64,000 nucleotides of DNA from Sophora flavescens (lineage: Eukaryota; Streptophyta; Magnoliopsida; Fabales; Fabaceae): NCBI GenBank assembly GCA_030762895.1, contig CM061068.1:151105311-151169310 (forward strand), in the 5' to 3' direction. Below, one piece after another: positions 10,260-21,172 of this stretch. The notes beneath the pieces were generated by a model. It searched no databases. It saw only the letters and a program-made list of their open reading frames with translations, and was not told where the DNA came from. Position 1 is the first letter of the stretch; the number at the start of each line of letters is the position of its first letter. A program made the position numbers and the translations under genes.

Positions 10260-10421
10260 AGTCTTTCGGGAAATCTTTGGGAGTAGGTCTGTTGTGTTGA
10301 TGTTGTGTGATCTCTGATGGAAATTGTTTGAATTACTTCTTAGAAGTATTGTGGGATAGTTATTAGATTCAAGTTTCATTTTCTGGTTGCCATTTAACTG
10401 ATTTTGTCTTGTAGGTCAATT

Positions 10422-10690
10422 ATGGAACCAGAAGGTGCACTTGGACGTGGACGCGATCGTGGAAGAGGTCGTAGAGGTGGCCATGTCAATGGCCGAGGAA
10501 ATTTTGAGGAAAATTATGAGGAAGAAGGAGGTATGGACTTTTCTGCACAAGCAATGGCGGATGTAGCTACTGCTATTACACAGCAAACTGCTACAATGGC
10601 TGCCCAGAATTTGCAGGAACAACTTCGAGTGGAATAGGCTGCTGAAGGCAGAGGTCTTACTGCTTTTAGATGCCATAATCCTCCTCAAAT
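10422..10690 (+). pseudogene. gag N-terminus of element C, interrupted
   Basis: The frame opens at the ATG at 10422 with MEPEGALGRGRDRGRGRRGG, an Arg/Gly-rich start seen in Tekay/Del-type gags. A stop at 10635-10637 (TAG, probably from CAG) interrupts it. The reading continues (AAEGRGLTAF) to the word HNPPQ at about 10673-10687, where element D begins. Gag resumes at 19415 but lacks about 90 residues expected between the two parts, so sequence was lost at this junction. Confidence 0.75.
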
Positions 10691-10857
10691 TATGCTCTGT
10701 TAATACTCTGATAATATATTTTTTTGCTCTGATATACTTCTGCTCCGACTGCTTTGATACCATGATATAAATCTGTCAAAACACTAAGTGTCTACTACAC
10801 TTATATTCCGAGCTTATAATTTGTTAAAAGGTTTTTCATAATCAAAAAGGGGGAGAT
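10686..10857 (+). repeat. Duplicate of the 3' internal end plus PPT, upstream of the 5' LTR of D
   Basis: This segment matches 17687-17850 with a few substitutions and ends in the same AAAAAGGGGGAGAT tract before the LTR. A simple insertion would place target DNA here. Its presence implies a former tandem LTR-internal-LTR-internal-LTR array whose left copy was deleted. The junction with gag shares a short CAAAT-like microhomology. Confidence 0.8.
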
Positions 10858-12384
10858 TGTTAGACTCAATGACTGAGAGATTTTGATATATGACAAATAT
10901 AACTTAATGTGTATGCAAGTGTTTAGTGTCAAATTGTAAAGATAGGTATCAAGCAATATTCAACAAGTTAAGTGAGCAATCAAAGGAGAATATTCAAGGA
11001 AGAACTTGGAGGAATCAAAGAGCAAGGACAAAGATCAAGGAATCATCAAGACAATAGCTTACACGAAGAAATTAGTGTTAAGTCTTAGATGATTTGTAAT
11101 AGATGAAATCTCTTATTACAAATAGCTCAATTAAGAAAGATGCATGAAGAAAATCATTTTTTCATAACCTGCATTAAAAGGAATAAGTTTTCGTTAATGA
11201 AAATGAATTTTGAAAATTATAATAGAAGCGCTCGTCCAACACTGGGAATAATAGAAGCGCTCGTCCAACAGTGGTAAAAGCTCACGTCTACTAAAGTGAC
11301 AGAAGCTCACGTCTACTAAAGTGACAGAAGCTCACGTCTACTAAAGTGACACAAGCGCACGTCTACTAAAGTGACAGAAGTGCTCGTCTACTAGTTGGAG
11401 CACGTCTAATTACTTTGTGTTAGTATTCCCGTATGCTGACGTGGCAAATGGATGCTGCTATTTTTTTTAAGATGGACGCGACTATTTTTCCAAATGGACT
11501 CGTTATTTTATGGATGCGAATTCTATAAGAACTATCGGAATCTTATCTCAAGAACGAGAATCAAGAAAACAGATTCTGTTAAATCAGATCCAAATCTGTT
11601 TTGATTGATCCCAACGACTATAACTTGTTTTCTATATAAAGAGGGATCAAAGGAACACTTTAAGAAGAATCATAACGAATAACAACAGAACTATAACGAT
11701 ACACATATCATTCATCATCTTCATTGAGCTTACCGTGAAAAGAGTGTTTCAATACTCATAAGTGCTTCAATTTGTTTATCTGACTATTGAGAGTTAGGAA
11801 TCAACTTTTGTTTTACTTTTGATTGTAAAGAGAGAGGGAGTCTCTCTGAGTGATTAGGGTGAGGTATCCCTAAGGTTGAACATTGAGGCTCTTCACAAGA
11901 GTGTGGTATCTCGAGGTGAAGGAGTGCTCTGTGGTGTAAAGGTTTTTCAAGCTACCTGGCAAAGTTTGTGTGTTAGTGTGTGAAATCCCACAGGTGGAGT
12001 GGGGACTGGATGTAGGTCACAGTGGTGGTGACTGAACCAGGATAAATCTAGTTGTGTAGTATCTCTAAACTCAAACTCCTGTACTTTCTGTTTATGATTC
12101 AAGAACCTGCAACTTTGATGTTTAAAGTTCAAATATAATTTATGTTCTTGATCTGTATTTTGTTATTATTGAACCCGAACCTATTCTGAATAAATCCTTT
12201 TTATCCTTATCACCTTTTATTCAAGATTTTGTAAAAACCCTTCATCGATTTTATAAAAGATCCTGAGAACACAAATCCGCAACTCTGATTTATAAAGCTT
12301 TGTGAAAAAGTTTTAAGAGGGAAATATTTTCTTTGAAAAACTCAATTCACCCCCCCCCCCTCTTGAGTCGTTGAAGCCAAAACA
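10858..12384 (+). repeat. 5' LTR of element D
   Basis: This LTR has 1527 bases, starting TGTTAGACTC and ending CCAAAACA. The U3 carries about seven units of a 25-base repeat (CACGTCTACTAAAGTGACAG core) at 11225-11405. The TATA box TATATAAA is at 11633-11640. The block GGGGACTGGATGTAGGTCAC (12000-12019) followed by TGAACCAGGATAAATC belongs to the conserved R/U5 region. The small minus-strand ORF at 11947-12132 is a shadow. Confidence 0.92.
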
Positions 12385-12388
12385 ATAA

Positions 12389-12401
12389 TTGGCATCAGAG
12401 C
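12389..12401 (+). promoter_or_regulatory. Primer binding site of element D
   Basis: TTGGCATCAGAGC, a one-base variant of the Met-tRNA site TTGGTATCAGAGC, follows the LTR end by four bases. Confidence 0.8.
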
Positions 12402-12436
12402 TAAACTCCTAAGTTTGGCTTAACATCTATAAGAGC

Positions 12437-13718
12437 ATGGCTTACAATGACTGTTTAAATGACGGGGCTTCCCTTGCACGCCCGCCCCGCCTTCAATGTA
12501 TCTGAGTATATCTATTGGAAGGAAAGAATGGTAATCTTTATTGAGGCAACAGGTGTTGACATATGGGATGCAATAGAAAATGGACCATTTGTCCCCTCTA
12601 CTCTAGATGCTAATGGTGCACCAAGAAATAAGTCTAAAACTGAATGGAATGAGGATGATAAGAAAAGAATTCAATATAATGCACGTGCTAAGAATATTAT
12701 AACATCTGCTTTAAGCCGTGATGAGTTTTTCAGGTTTTCAAATTGCAAGTCAACAAAGGAGATGTGGGATACATTGCAAGTAACACATGAAGGAACCTCA
12801 GATGTCAAAAGAGCAAGAATGAACCCCCTCACACATGAGTATGAGCTGTTCAGAATGAATCAAGGAGAACCTGTGACTGAAATGCAAAAGAGATTCACAC
12901 ACATTGTAAATCAATTGGCTGGTCTTGGAAAGACAATCTCAAATGAGGATCAAATTAACAAAGTCATGAAATGCTTGAGCAGGGAATGGCAACCTAAAGT
13001 CACTGCAATCTCAGAATCCAGAGATATCTCATCAATGACCGTTGCCACACTGTTTGGAAAATTGCAAGAACATGAATTGGAGTTGAACAGACTAAATGTG
13101 AGTGAAGAAACTGATAAAAGAAAGAAGGGATTGGCTCTGAAATCACAAGTCAGAGAAGTAGAAGACAGTGATGATGATGATTCATCACAAGAGGCACAAT
13201 CCGAAGAAGAGATGGGATTGCTAGTTAGAAAGTTCAAGAACTTCCTAAAGAAGAAAGGAAACTTCAAAAGAAAGCCATCCACCTTTCAAAGGAGAAATTT
13301 TAGCAAAGGTGACAACTCTTCCAACAACATCACATGCTATGAATGTGGAAAGATTGGCCACATGAAGCTTGATTGTCCAAAACTGCAAAAGAATGACAAA
13401 ACAGAAAAGCTTGACTCAAAGGACAAGAAGTGGAGAAAACCAAGAAAGGCCTACATTGCCTGGGATGATAATGATCTAGATTCCACTGAAGAATCTGAAT
13501 CCGAGGAGGCAAACTTGTGCTTGATGGCCAGCAATAACAGTGATTCAGAAAGTGAAGTAAGTTCTAATCATCAACCTTCTTATGATGATGCTTTTGAAGA
13601 ACTTCATAGAGAATCCATTAGACTTGCTAGATTGCTAACTAAGTCTAAGAAAACCATCACATGCTTAGAGGAGAAAACTGCTGTTTTAAACAAAGAGGTA
13701 CATCAATTAAAAATATAA
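12437..13718 (+). pseudogene. gag polyprotein of element D
   Basis: The expected start is the ATG at 12437 (MAYNDCLNDGAS). A one-base shift near 12480-12490 moves reading to the frame open from 12459 to 13718. That frame encodes a copia-type gag of the UBN2/Retrotran_gag kind (EYIYWKERM, FIEATGVDIW, CKSTKEMWDTL). An acidic segment (DSDDDDSSQE) and a CCHC zinc knuckle (CYECGKIGHMKLDC, about 13336-13377) follow. A coiled-coil tail ends at a TAA at 13716. Gag assembles the virus-like particle and packages RNA. The frameshift and stop show that this copy is broken. Confidence 0.85.
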
Positions 13719-14222
13719 AATTGTGCTTTAAAAGAAAAACTAGCTACTGTCTTAGATGCACCTATATGTGATAAATGTCCTAAGTTGGGGAAACATATAA
13801 ATCGTTTGAATGGTGATCTATCTAAAGTTACTAGTGATAAAGAAATCTGGAATGCATCTAGCTGTACATTGACTAAAGAAGTTAAAAAACTGAAAAATGA
13901 CTTAGCCAAGTTCACAAATGGTAGAGATAATTCGGATGCATTGTTAGGACAGCAAAAATGTGTTTATGATAAGGCTGGAATAGGCTATAAACCTAAGATA
14001 CATGAGAAATCTTTCAAGAAATTTTTTGCTGCACCTATGACATCAAACACACAATTTGTTAAATGCTATTTCTGTGCTAGAAAAGGTCACACAACTTCTA
14101 CATGTCATTACAGAAAATCTGCGTATAATGAGTCTAAATATATATGGGTTCCTAAAAGAACTAATGCTCCAACTAACTCAAAAGGACCCAAACAGATTTG
14201 GGTACCTAAAGCAAAAACATGA
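13719..14222 (+). pseudogene. gag-pol linker of element D with second zinc knuckle
   Basis: The reading continues after the gag stop (NCALKEKLATVLDAP). It has a coiled-coil-like segment (KLGKHINRLNGDL) and then a second CCHC motif (CYFCARKGHTTSTCH, about 14067-14111). It ends at a TGA near 14220. Two zinc-knuckle-like motifs and a coiled coil at the end of gag are usual for SIRE-type elements. Confidence 0.7.
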
Positions 14223-14235
14223 TTCTGTTTTGTAG

Positions 14236-15063
14236 GTGTGTTGGAAAGCCAAGAATGTGAAATGGTATCTTGACAGTGGCTGTTCCAAGCACATGACTGG
14301 AGACAAATGCAAGATCATTTCCTTTACCCCTAAGTCGAGTGGTAGTGTTACCTATGGAGACAATAATAAAGGCAGAATACTTGGCATTGGCAACATTGGA
14401 AGTGACTCAACAACAATCATTGAGGATGTAGTATATGTTAAGGGACTGAAACATAATCTATTAAGTATCAACCAACTATGTGACAAAGGCTTCAAGGTAA
14501 AATTCAATTCCAATAGTTGCTTAATAGAAAATCAGCATGATGAAAATTTGAAATTAATTGGACATAGGACATATAACATCTATATTCTTGATTTTGATAA
14601 TATCTATTCAAATACTGCATGCTGTCTTATTTCAAAAGAAGAAGAGAATTGGCTTTGGCATAGAAGAATTGCACACATTCACATGAACCACTTGAATAAA
14701 CTGATTCGTAAAGATCTTGTATTTGGCTTGCCTAAACTGAAATTTATGAAAGATGGACTATGTGATGCATGTCAAAAAGGAAAGCAAGTTAAGGTATTTT
14801 TTAAACCAAAGAACATTGTTTCAACAACTAGACCCTTGCAACTTTTACACATGGATTTATTTGGTCCATCTAGAACCAAAAGCTTTGGTGGTAACTCGTA
14901 TGCATTGGTAATAGTAGATGATTACTCTAGATATACACGGACATATTTTCTATCTCATAAGAGTGATTCATTTGCAGCATTTAAGAAAATGGCAAAATTT
15001 TTGCAAAATAAAAAGGACGTAAAAATTGTTTCTATAAGAAGTGATCATGGGGGAGAATTTTAA
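14236..15063 (+). pseudogene. Protease and integrase N-half of element D
   Basis: The aspartic protease active site is DSGCSKHMTG (about 14272-14301). Next comes the pre-integrase zinc-binding part (WHRRIAHIHMNHL and CDACQKGKQ). The integrase core follows, with first Asp in LLHMDLFGP and second Asp in IRSDHGGEF. A TAA at 15061 stops the frame immediately after that motif. Protease cleaves the polyprotein and integrase joins cDNA to the host chromosome. The Asp residues are intact; only the stop breaks the frame. Confidence 0.85.
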
Positions 15064-15870
15064 AATGAAGTGTTTGAAAACTTTTGTGATGAGTATGGCA
15101 TTCAACATAATCTTTATGCTCCTAGAACTCCACAAAAAAATGGAGTAGTGGAAAGAAAGAATAGATCATTAGAGGAGATAGCAAGAACTATGTTGAACGA
15201 CTCTATCTTGCCAAAACATTTTAGGGCAGATCCTGTCAATACAGCCTGCTATGTGCTAAATAGAGTCTTGATAAGACCAATCTTAAAGAAAACCCCTTAT
15301 GAGCTTTACAAAGGAAGAAAACCAAACATAGCACATTTACATGTTTTCGGTTGCAAATGCTTTGTTCTTAACAATGGAAAGAATAATCTTGGAAAAATTG
15401 ATGCAAAGACTAATGAAGGAATTTTCCTAGGTTACTCTCTATCTAGTAAATCATTTAGAATATATAATAAGAGAACACGAACTATTGAGGAATCTGAGTA
15501 TGTGACATTTCATGAGTCTAACCCCAAAAGGTTGGGAAAGGATTGTGTTATTGATGATCTTGCAGATTCAATTGAGAAAACTCTCCTAGAAGAGAAACAG
15601 GACAATGAAGAAGTTGAAAGCATAAAGAACGAATCGCTGCAGCAGGAGCAAACAAGACAACAGCCTTACCCACCAAAGGAATGGAGGACTGTCAGAAATC
15701 ATCCAATTGATAACATCATTGGTGAAATTACAATGGGGGTAACTTCTAGACAATCTCTTAGAAATGTTTGTAATCATATGGTATTTGTGTCTCAAGTAGA
15801 ACCTAAGAACATAGATGATGCTATAATTGATGAACATTGGATGATGTCTATGCAAGATGAGTTAAACTAG
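15064..15870 (+). pseudogene. Integrase C-half and linker of element D
   Basis: This continues the integrase in the same frame, with the catalytic Glu in PQKNGVVERKN. The conserved copia words HVFGCKCFVLN and GIFLGYS follow. A charged linker leads to the start of RT (DEHWMMSMQDELN). The frame ends at a TAG (15868-15870) where the family normally has Gln, so CAG to TAG is likely. Confidence 0.8.
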
Positions 15871-16800
15871 TTTGAAAGAAACCAAGTTTGGAAACTAGTG
15901 CCTAAACCCAAGAACTGTCAAGTAATAGGTACAAAATGAGTTTTTAGGAATAAACTAGATGTAAATGGTATAATTGCAAGAAACAAGGCTGGATTGGTAG
16001 CCAAAGGGTATAACCAATAAGAAGGCATAGATTATGATGAAACATATGCACCAGTAGCAAGATTAGAAGCTATAAGAATGCTACTTGCTTATGCTTGCAT
16101 AATGGGATTTAAATTGTATTAAATGGACGTTAAGAGTGCTTTCTTAAATGGATTTATACAAGAGGAAGTGTATGTTAGTCAACCACCTGGTTTTGAGAAT
16201 AATGAATTGCCTAACCATGTTTATAAACTTTCTAAAGCACTATATGGCTTAAAGAAAGCTCCTAGAGCTTGGTATGAAAGGTTAAGTAATTTTCTCATTG
16301 AAAAAGGATTTAAAAGAGGTAAAGTTGACACAACTTTGTTTACTTATAAAAAGACACACAACATTTTACTTGTACAAATTTATGTGGATGATATATTTTT
16401 TGGTGCCACTAATGAGCATTTGTGCAATGAGTTTGCAAGTCTTATGCAGAGTGAGTTTGAAATGTCAATGATGGGTGAGCTGAACTTTTTCCTTGGACTG
16501 CAAATAAAGCAAACTGAAAATGGAATCTTTGTTATCCAAACCAAGTACTGCAATGAGTTGATCAAGAAGTTTGGCATGAAAAATGCTAAGGAGATGGCTA
16601 CTCCAATGAGTACCTCCTGTTATCTGGACAAGGATAAGCAAGGTAAACCTGTTGATGTTTCTAAATTCAGAGGTATGATAGGCTCACTACTTTATTTTAC
16701 TGCTAGTAGGTCAGATATCATGTTTAGTGTATGCATGTGTGTTAGGTATCAAGCAAATCCAAAAGAATCATACTTAACAGCAGTTAAAAGGATAATTTAG
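15871..16800 (+). pseudogene. Reverse transcriptase of element D
   Basis: A copia RT with in-frame stops at 15937 (TGA where Trp is expected in TKWVFRNK), 16018 (TAA for Gln), 16120 (TAA for Gln) and 16798. The surviving open part holds MDVKSAFLNG with the first catalytic Asp, YGLKKAPRAWYERL, and the YVDD box (IYVDDIFFG, about 16378). RT copies element RNA into DNA. The stops are mostly explained by C-to-T or G-to-A changes, as expected for a methylated, long-silenced copy. Confidence 0.85.
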
Positions 16801-17331
16801 TATCTGTTAGGAACAAAAGACATGGGATTATGGTATCCCAAGGGATCTACATGTATGTTAATTAGCTATTCAGACTCTGATTTTTCTGGTTATAAATTAG
16901 ACAGAAAGAGTACTAGTGGAACCTGCCAATTACTAGGAAATTCATTAGTATAATGGTTCAATAAGAAACAATCTAGTGTGACTTTATCCACTGCAGAGGC
17001 TGAATATGTAGCAGCTGGTAGCTGTTGTTCACAGGTTTTATGGATGAAACAACAATTAGTTGATTATGGTGTGCAACTAAACCAAGTTCGTATTAGATGT
17101 GACAATACAAGTGCAATTAGCCTAACTAAGAATCCCATAATGCACTCTAGAACTAAACACATAGAAATCAGACATCATTTCATTAGAGATCATATACAGA
17201 GTAGAGAAATTGAGATTGAATATGTTGATACAACTAAGCAACTTGCTAATATCTTTACCAAGCCCTTGAACAAGGAAAGCTTCTTCTTCATTAGAAGAGA
17301 ATTGGGCATAATCGATCAATCCTATATCTAA
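16801..17331 (+). pseudogene. RNase H of element D
   Basis: This is the C-terminal copia RNase H. Catalytic Asp lies in SYSDSDFSG (about 16867) and catalytic Glu in LSTAEAEYVA (about 16984). The third acidic residue is in RCDNTSAI, and the helix NPIMHSRTKHIEIRHHFIRD follows. A TAA at about 16951 breaks the frame before the open part at 16978. It ends near ELGIIDQSYI, a usual end for this clade. Confidence 0.82.
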
Positions 17332-17850
17332 TCTCTAAAGAAACAGGAGAAAATCTAAAAAGGGGAGGAAAATTAATGGACGCACTTATTCTTTGATTTG
17401 TCCCTGAGCATATCCCTCTATCATGAACAATTTTATATGCTATGTTTGAATGTTTAAAATGCTTACCTTCTCTATTGCTTTGAATGTTTCTTTTCTTTAC
17501 CTTTTTGATGATGCCAAAAGGGAGAGAAAAAAGTAAGATACAGAGAAAGGGGATAATAACAAATTATACATGAGAAAAAGTATAATATAAAGAAAGAAGA
17601 AAATAAAAAATTATACATGCATATGTTAAGGGGGAGCTAAGGATTTTATAAGCTTACATGATTAATCGGGAGTAAATCAAATTCTGCTCTGTTAATACTC
17701 TGTTAATATTTTTTTTTTGCTCTGATATACTTTTGTTCTGACTGCTTTGATACCATGATATAAATTTGTCAAAACACTAAGCGTCTGCTACACTTATATT
17801 CTGAGCTTATAATTTGTTAAAACGTTTGTCATAATCAAAAAGGGGGAGAT
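17332..17850 (+). other. 3' non-coding region and PPT of element D
   Basis: About 520 bases without a gene lie between RNase H and the 3' LTR, so the extra 3' ORF of SIRE-type elements is missing. Purine-rich words at 17370 and 17515-17545 precede the true polypurine tract (17838-17850). The last 165 bases are repeated at 10686-10857. Confidence 0.75.
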
Positions 17851-19414
17851 TGTTAGACTCAATGACTGAGAGATTTTGATATATGACAAATTTAACTTAA
17901 TGTGTATGCAAGTGTTTAGTGTCAAATTGTAAAGACAAGTATCAAGAATTATTCAACAAGTTAAGTGAGAAATCAAAGGAGAATATTCAAGGATGAACTT
18001 GGAGGAATCAAAGAGCAAGGACGAAGATCAAGGAATCATCAAGACAAGAGCTTAAACGAAGAAATTAGTGTTAAGTCTTAGATGATTTGTAAGAGATGAA
18101 ATCTCTTATTCACAAATAGCTCAATTAAGAAAGATGCATGAAGAAAATCAATTTTTCATAACCTGTATTAAAAGGAATAAGTTTTCGTTAATGAAAATGA
18201 TTTTTGGAAATAATAATAGAAGCACTCGTCCAACAATGGAATAATATAAGCGCTCGTCCAACACTGGGAATAATAGAAGCGCTCGTCCAACAGTGGTAAA
18301 AGCTCACGTCTACTAAAGTGACAGAAGCTCACGTCTACTAAAGTGGCAGAAGCTCACATCTACTAAAGTGACACAAGCGCATGTCTACTAAAGTGACAAA
18401 AGTGCTCGTCTACTAGTTGGAGCACGTCCAATTACTTTGTGTTAGTACTCTCGTCTGCTGACCTGGCACATGGACATGGCTATTTTTTTAATATGGATGC
18501 GGCTATTTTTCCAAATGGACTTGTTATTTTATGGACGCGAATTCTATAATAACTATCAGAATCTTATCTCAAGAACGAGAATCAAGAAAACAGATTCTGT
18601 TAAATCAGATCCAAATCTGTTTTGATTGATCCCAACAACTATAACTTGTTTTCTATATAAAGAGGGAGCAAAGGAACACTTTAAGAAGAATCATAACGAC
18701 TAACAACAGAATTATAACGATACACATATCATTCATCATCTTCATTGAGCTTACTGTGAAAAGAGTGTTTCAATACTCATAAGTGCTTCAATTTGTTTAT
18801 CTGACTATTGAGAGTTAGGAATCAACTTTTGTTTTACTTTTGATTGTAAAGAGAGAGGGAGTTTCTCTGAGTGATTAGGGTGAGGTATCCCTAAGGTTGA
18901 ACATTGAGGCTCTTCACAAGAGTGTAGTATCTCGAGGTGAAGGAGTGCTTTGTGGTGTAAAGGTTTTTCAAGCTACCTGGCAAAGCTTGTGTGTTAGTGT
19001 GTGAAATCCCACAGGTGGAGTGGGGACTGGATGTAGGTCACAGTGGTGGTGACTGAACCAGGATAAATCTGGTGGTGTAGTATCTCTAAACTCAAACTCC
19101 TTTACTTTCTGTTTATGATTCAAGAACCTGTAACTTTGAGGTTTAAAGTTCAAATATAATTTATGTTCTTGATCTGTGTTTTGTTATTATTGAACTTGAA
19201 CCTATTCTTAATTAATTCCGAATAAATCATTCTTATCCTCATCACCTTCTATTCAAGATTTTGTAAAAACCCTACATCGATTTTATAAAAGATCCTGAGA
19301 ACACAAATCAACAACTCTGATTTATAAAGCTTTGTGAAAAAGTTTTAAGAGGGAAATATTTTCTTTGAAAAACTCAATTCACCCCCCCCCTCTTAAGTCG
19401 TTAAAGCCAAAACA
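17851..19414 (+). repeat. 3' LTR of element D
   Basis: This LTR has 1564 bases, close to the 5' LTR but with scattered substitutions and a U3 about 35 bases longer: three CGTCCAAC-type units instead of two. The TATA box is at 18654-18661. It ends CCAAAACA; element C gag resumes directly. An open frame crosses this boundary (19365-19700), but its first 17 codons are LTR. Confidence 0.9.
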
Positions 19415-19924
19415 ACATTTTCCACAGAGCGCTCGAGCAGAGAAGGAGCAGGAATTTTTACGTCTGTATCAGAGGGATTTATCTGTAGGAGAGTATGAGG
19501 CCAAGTTTGAGTCATTGGCTAAGTACTTCCGCTTTTTCCAAAACAATCAGGATGGAGATTGGAAGTGTGAGCGTTCTGAAGAAGGATTACGATTCGAGAT
19601 CAAGGAGTCTGTACTTCCATTGGAAATCAGGAATTTCCAAGCTTTGGTTGAGAAGTGTAGGAAAATAGAGCAAATGAGGGAGGGAAGAGATAACAGATGA
19701 AATGTGGAGGACCATCAAAATCCAAGGGTCAATATCAGAACCAGAAGGGGAAGCAGGTCCAGAACAAACCTTATTATTGAGCACCGGGGAACAATCGAAA
19801 ACCACAATCATATCATCATGTAGCTACTACATCAGGTGTTGGAGGCCAGAGGAATCAAAATCAAACCACAATCAGGAAATGTTACAAGTGTTGAGATCCA
19901 AATCATTTAGCGAACAATTGTCCA
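19415..19924 (+). pseudogene. gag C-half of element C
   Basis: Gag resumes with ARAEKEQEFLRLYQRDLSVG, the capsid C-terminal part of Tekay/Del-type gag, up to a TGA at 19698 (CGA to TGA is likely). Beyond it several frames are needed, and the first zinc-knuckle region (CYKC...NHLANNCP) lies near 19878-19924. The product would assemble the particle. The missing 90 or so residues at the D junction, plus stops, make it non-functional. Confidence 0.75.
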
Positions 19925-21172
19925 GTGAAAGGACCAAAGCGTTTCAATTGTGGTCAGATGGGGCATTTAGCAAGAGACTGTGGTATGCCAAGGACTGCCC
20001 CGGTTGTCAATACTGTCAAGACCAACAAACCGATAGCTAAGGGGAGAGTTTACACCATTAGTGGTGGTGAGGCTTCTAATTCTGACGATCTCATACAAGG
20101 TAGTTGCGACATACCTGGTAATCTCTTAACTGTACTTTTTGATTCAGGTGCAACGCATTCCTTTATTGCGATGGATTCTGTGAAATGTTTGAAATTACCT
20201 ATTTCTTCTTTATCCTATGACTTGATTGTTTCAACTCTAACTGTTGAGCCAGTTACTGTAAATTCTATATGTCTGAACTGTCCTATTATTATTCAGAATA
20301 GACATTTTCTTGTTGATTTGATATGTCTGCCTTTAATACAGTTAGATGTAATTTTAGGCATGGATTGGTTATCTTCCAACCATATCATGTTGGATTGTGC
20401 TCACAAGACTTTAATTTTTCCTAATCCTGAGATTTCTGGATTTTTATCTACCAATCATATAAGAACTTTTTCGGAAGAAAGAGATCGAGGATACATGCTT
20501 TTAACTAACTTAGAAGTCGAGATGGAGATCGATTTGAGTATGATGCCTGTAGTAAGAGAATTTCCGGATGTGTTTCCTAATGACGTTCCCGGATTGCCGC
20601 TAGTAAAAGAAATTGAATTCTCCTTCGATTTGATACCAGGAGCCGGACCAATTTCTATTGCTCCATATCAGATGGTACCTATAGAGCTAGTTGAATTGAA
20701 AACTCAACTGGAGGACCTTTTGTCAAAACAGTTCATTCGACCAAGTGTTTCTCCGTGGGAAGCACCAGTTCTTTTAGTGAGGAAGAAAGATGAAGGTTCA
20801 AGGCTTTGCGTGGATTTCCGACAACTTAACAAAGTGACGATTAAGAATAAGTACCCGTTACCGCGTATAGATGATCTGATGGATCAACTGCGAGGAGCTG
20901 TTGTGTTCTCAAAGATTGACTTGAGGACTGATTATCATCATACTAGGCTAAAAAGTGGAGATATTCCAAAGACTGCGTTCAGAACTCATTATGGGCATTC
21001 CGAATACCTCGTAATGCCGTTTGGAGTGACGAATGCATCTGCTATCTTCATGGACTACATGAACCAGATTTTTCGTTCGTTTCTTGATAAGTTTATTGTG
21101 GTGTTCATTGATGATATTCTTATTTACTCTAAGGGTAATGAGGAACATGAAGAACACTTGCGACAAGTTTGA
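19925..21172 (+). pseudogene. Protease and reverse transcriptase of element C
   Basis: A 415-codon open frame starts within a zinc knuckle (FNCGQMGHLARDC, whose first Cys is replaced by Arg). The protease has FDSGATHSFI (about 20138) and ILGMDWL. The RT has FRQLNKVTIKNKYPLPRIDD, KIDLRTDYH (catalytic Asp), VMPFGVTNAS and FIDDILIYS (about 21107). The words and spacing are those of Tekay/Del chromoviruses. The frame ends at a TGA at 21170, where family members continue. Confidence 0.88.

Larger units (their letters stand above)
10686..19414 (+). mobile_element. SIRE/Maximus-like Ty1/copia element D, inserted in gag of C
   Basis: The 5' LTR is 10858-12384, the PBS 12389-12401, gag-pol 12437-17334, the PPT 17838-17850 and the 3' LTR 17851-19414. 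Domain order (gag, protease, integrase, RT, RNase H) is that of copia, and the long gag with coiled-coil and zinc knuckles fits SIRE/Maximus. No env-position ORF is present. Unusually, 10686-10857 upstream of the 5' LTR repeats the 3' internal end plus PPT (17687-17850). The locus therefore looks like the remainder of two copies sharing an LTR. The coding region has many stops and frameshifts and cannot be autonomous. Confidence 0.88.

Noticed and set aside
11947..12132. Minus ORF repeated at 18968-19153
   Set aside because: It is present twice only because both copies lie in the two LTRs of element D; antisense shadow of the R/U5 block.
12950..13282. Minus ORF of 110 codons within gag
   Set aside because: It is the antisense shadow of the gag frame of element D.
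19365..19700. Single ORF fusing an LTR end with gag
   Set aside because: The first 17 codons are element D LTR; the frame match with element C gag is accidental, and there is no evidence of a real fusion.
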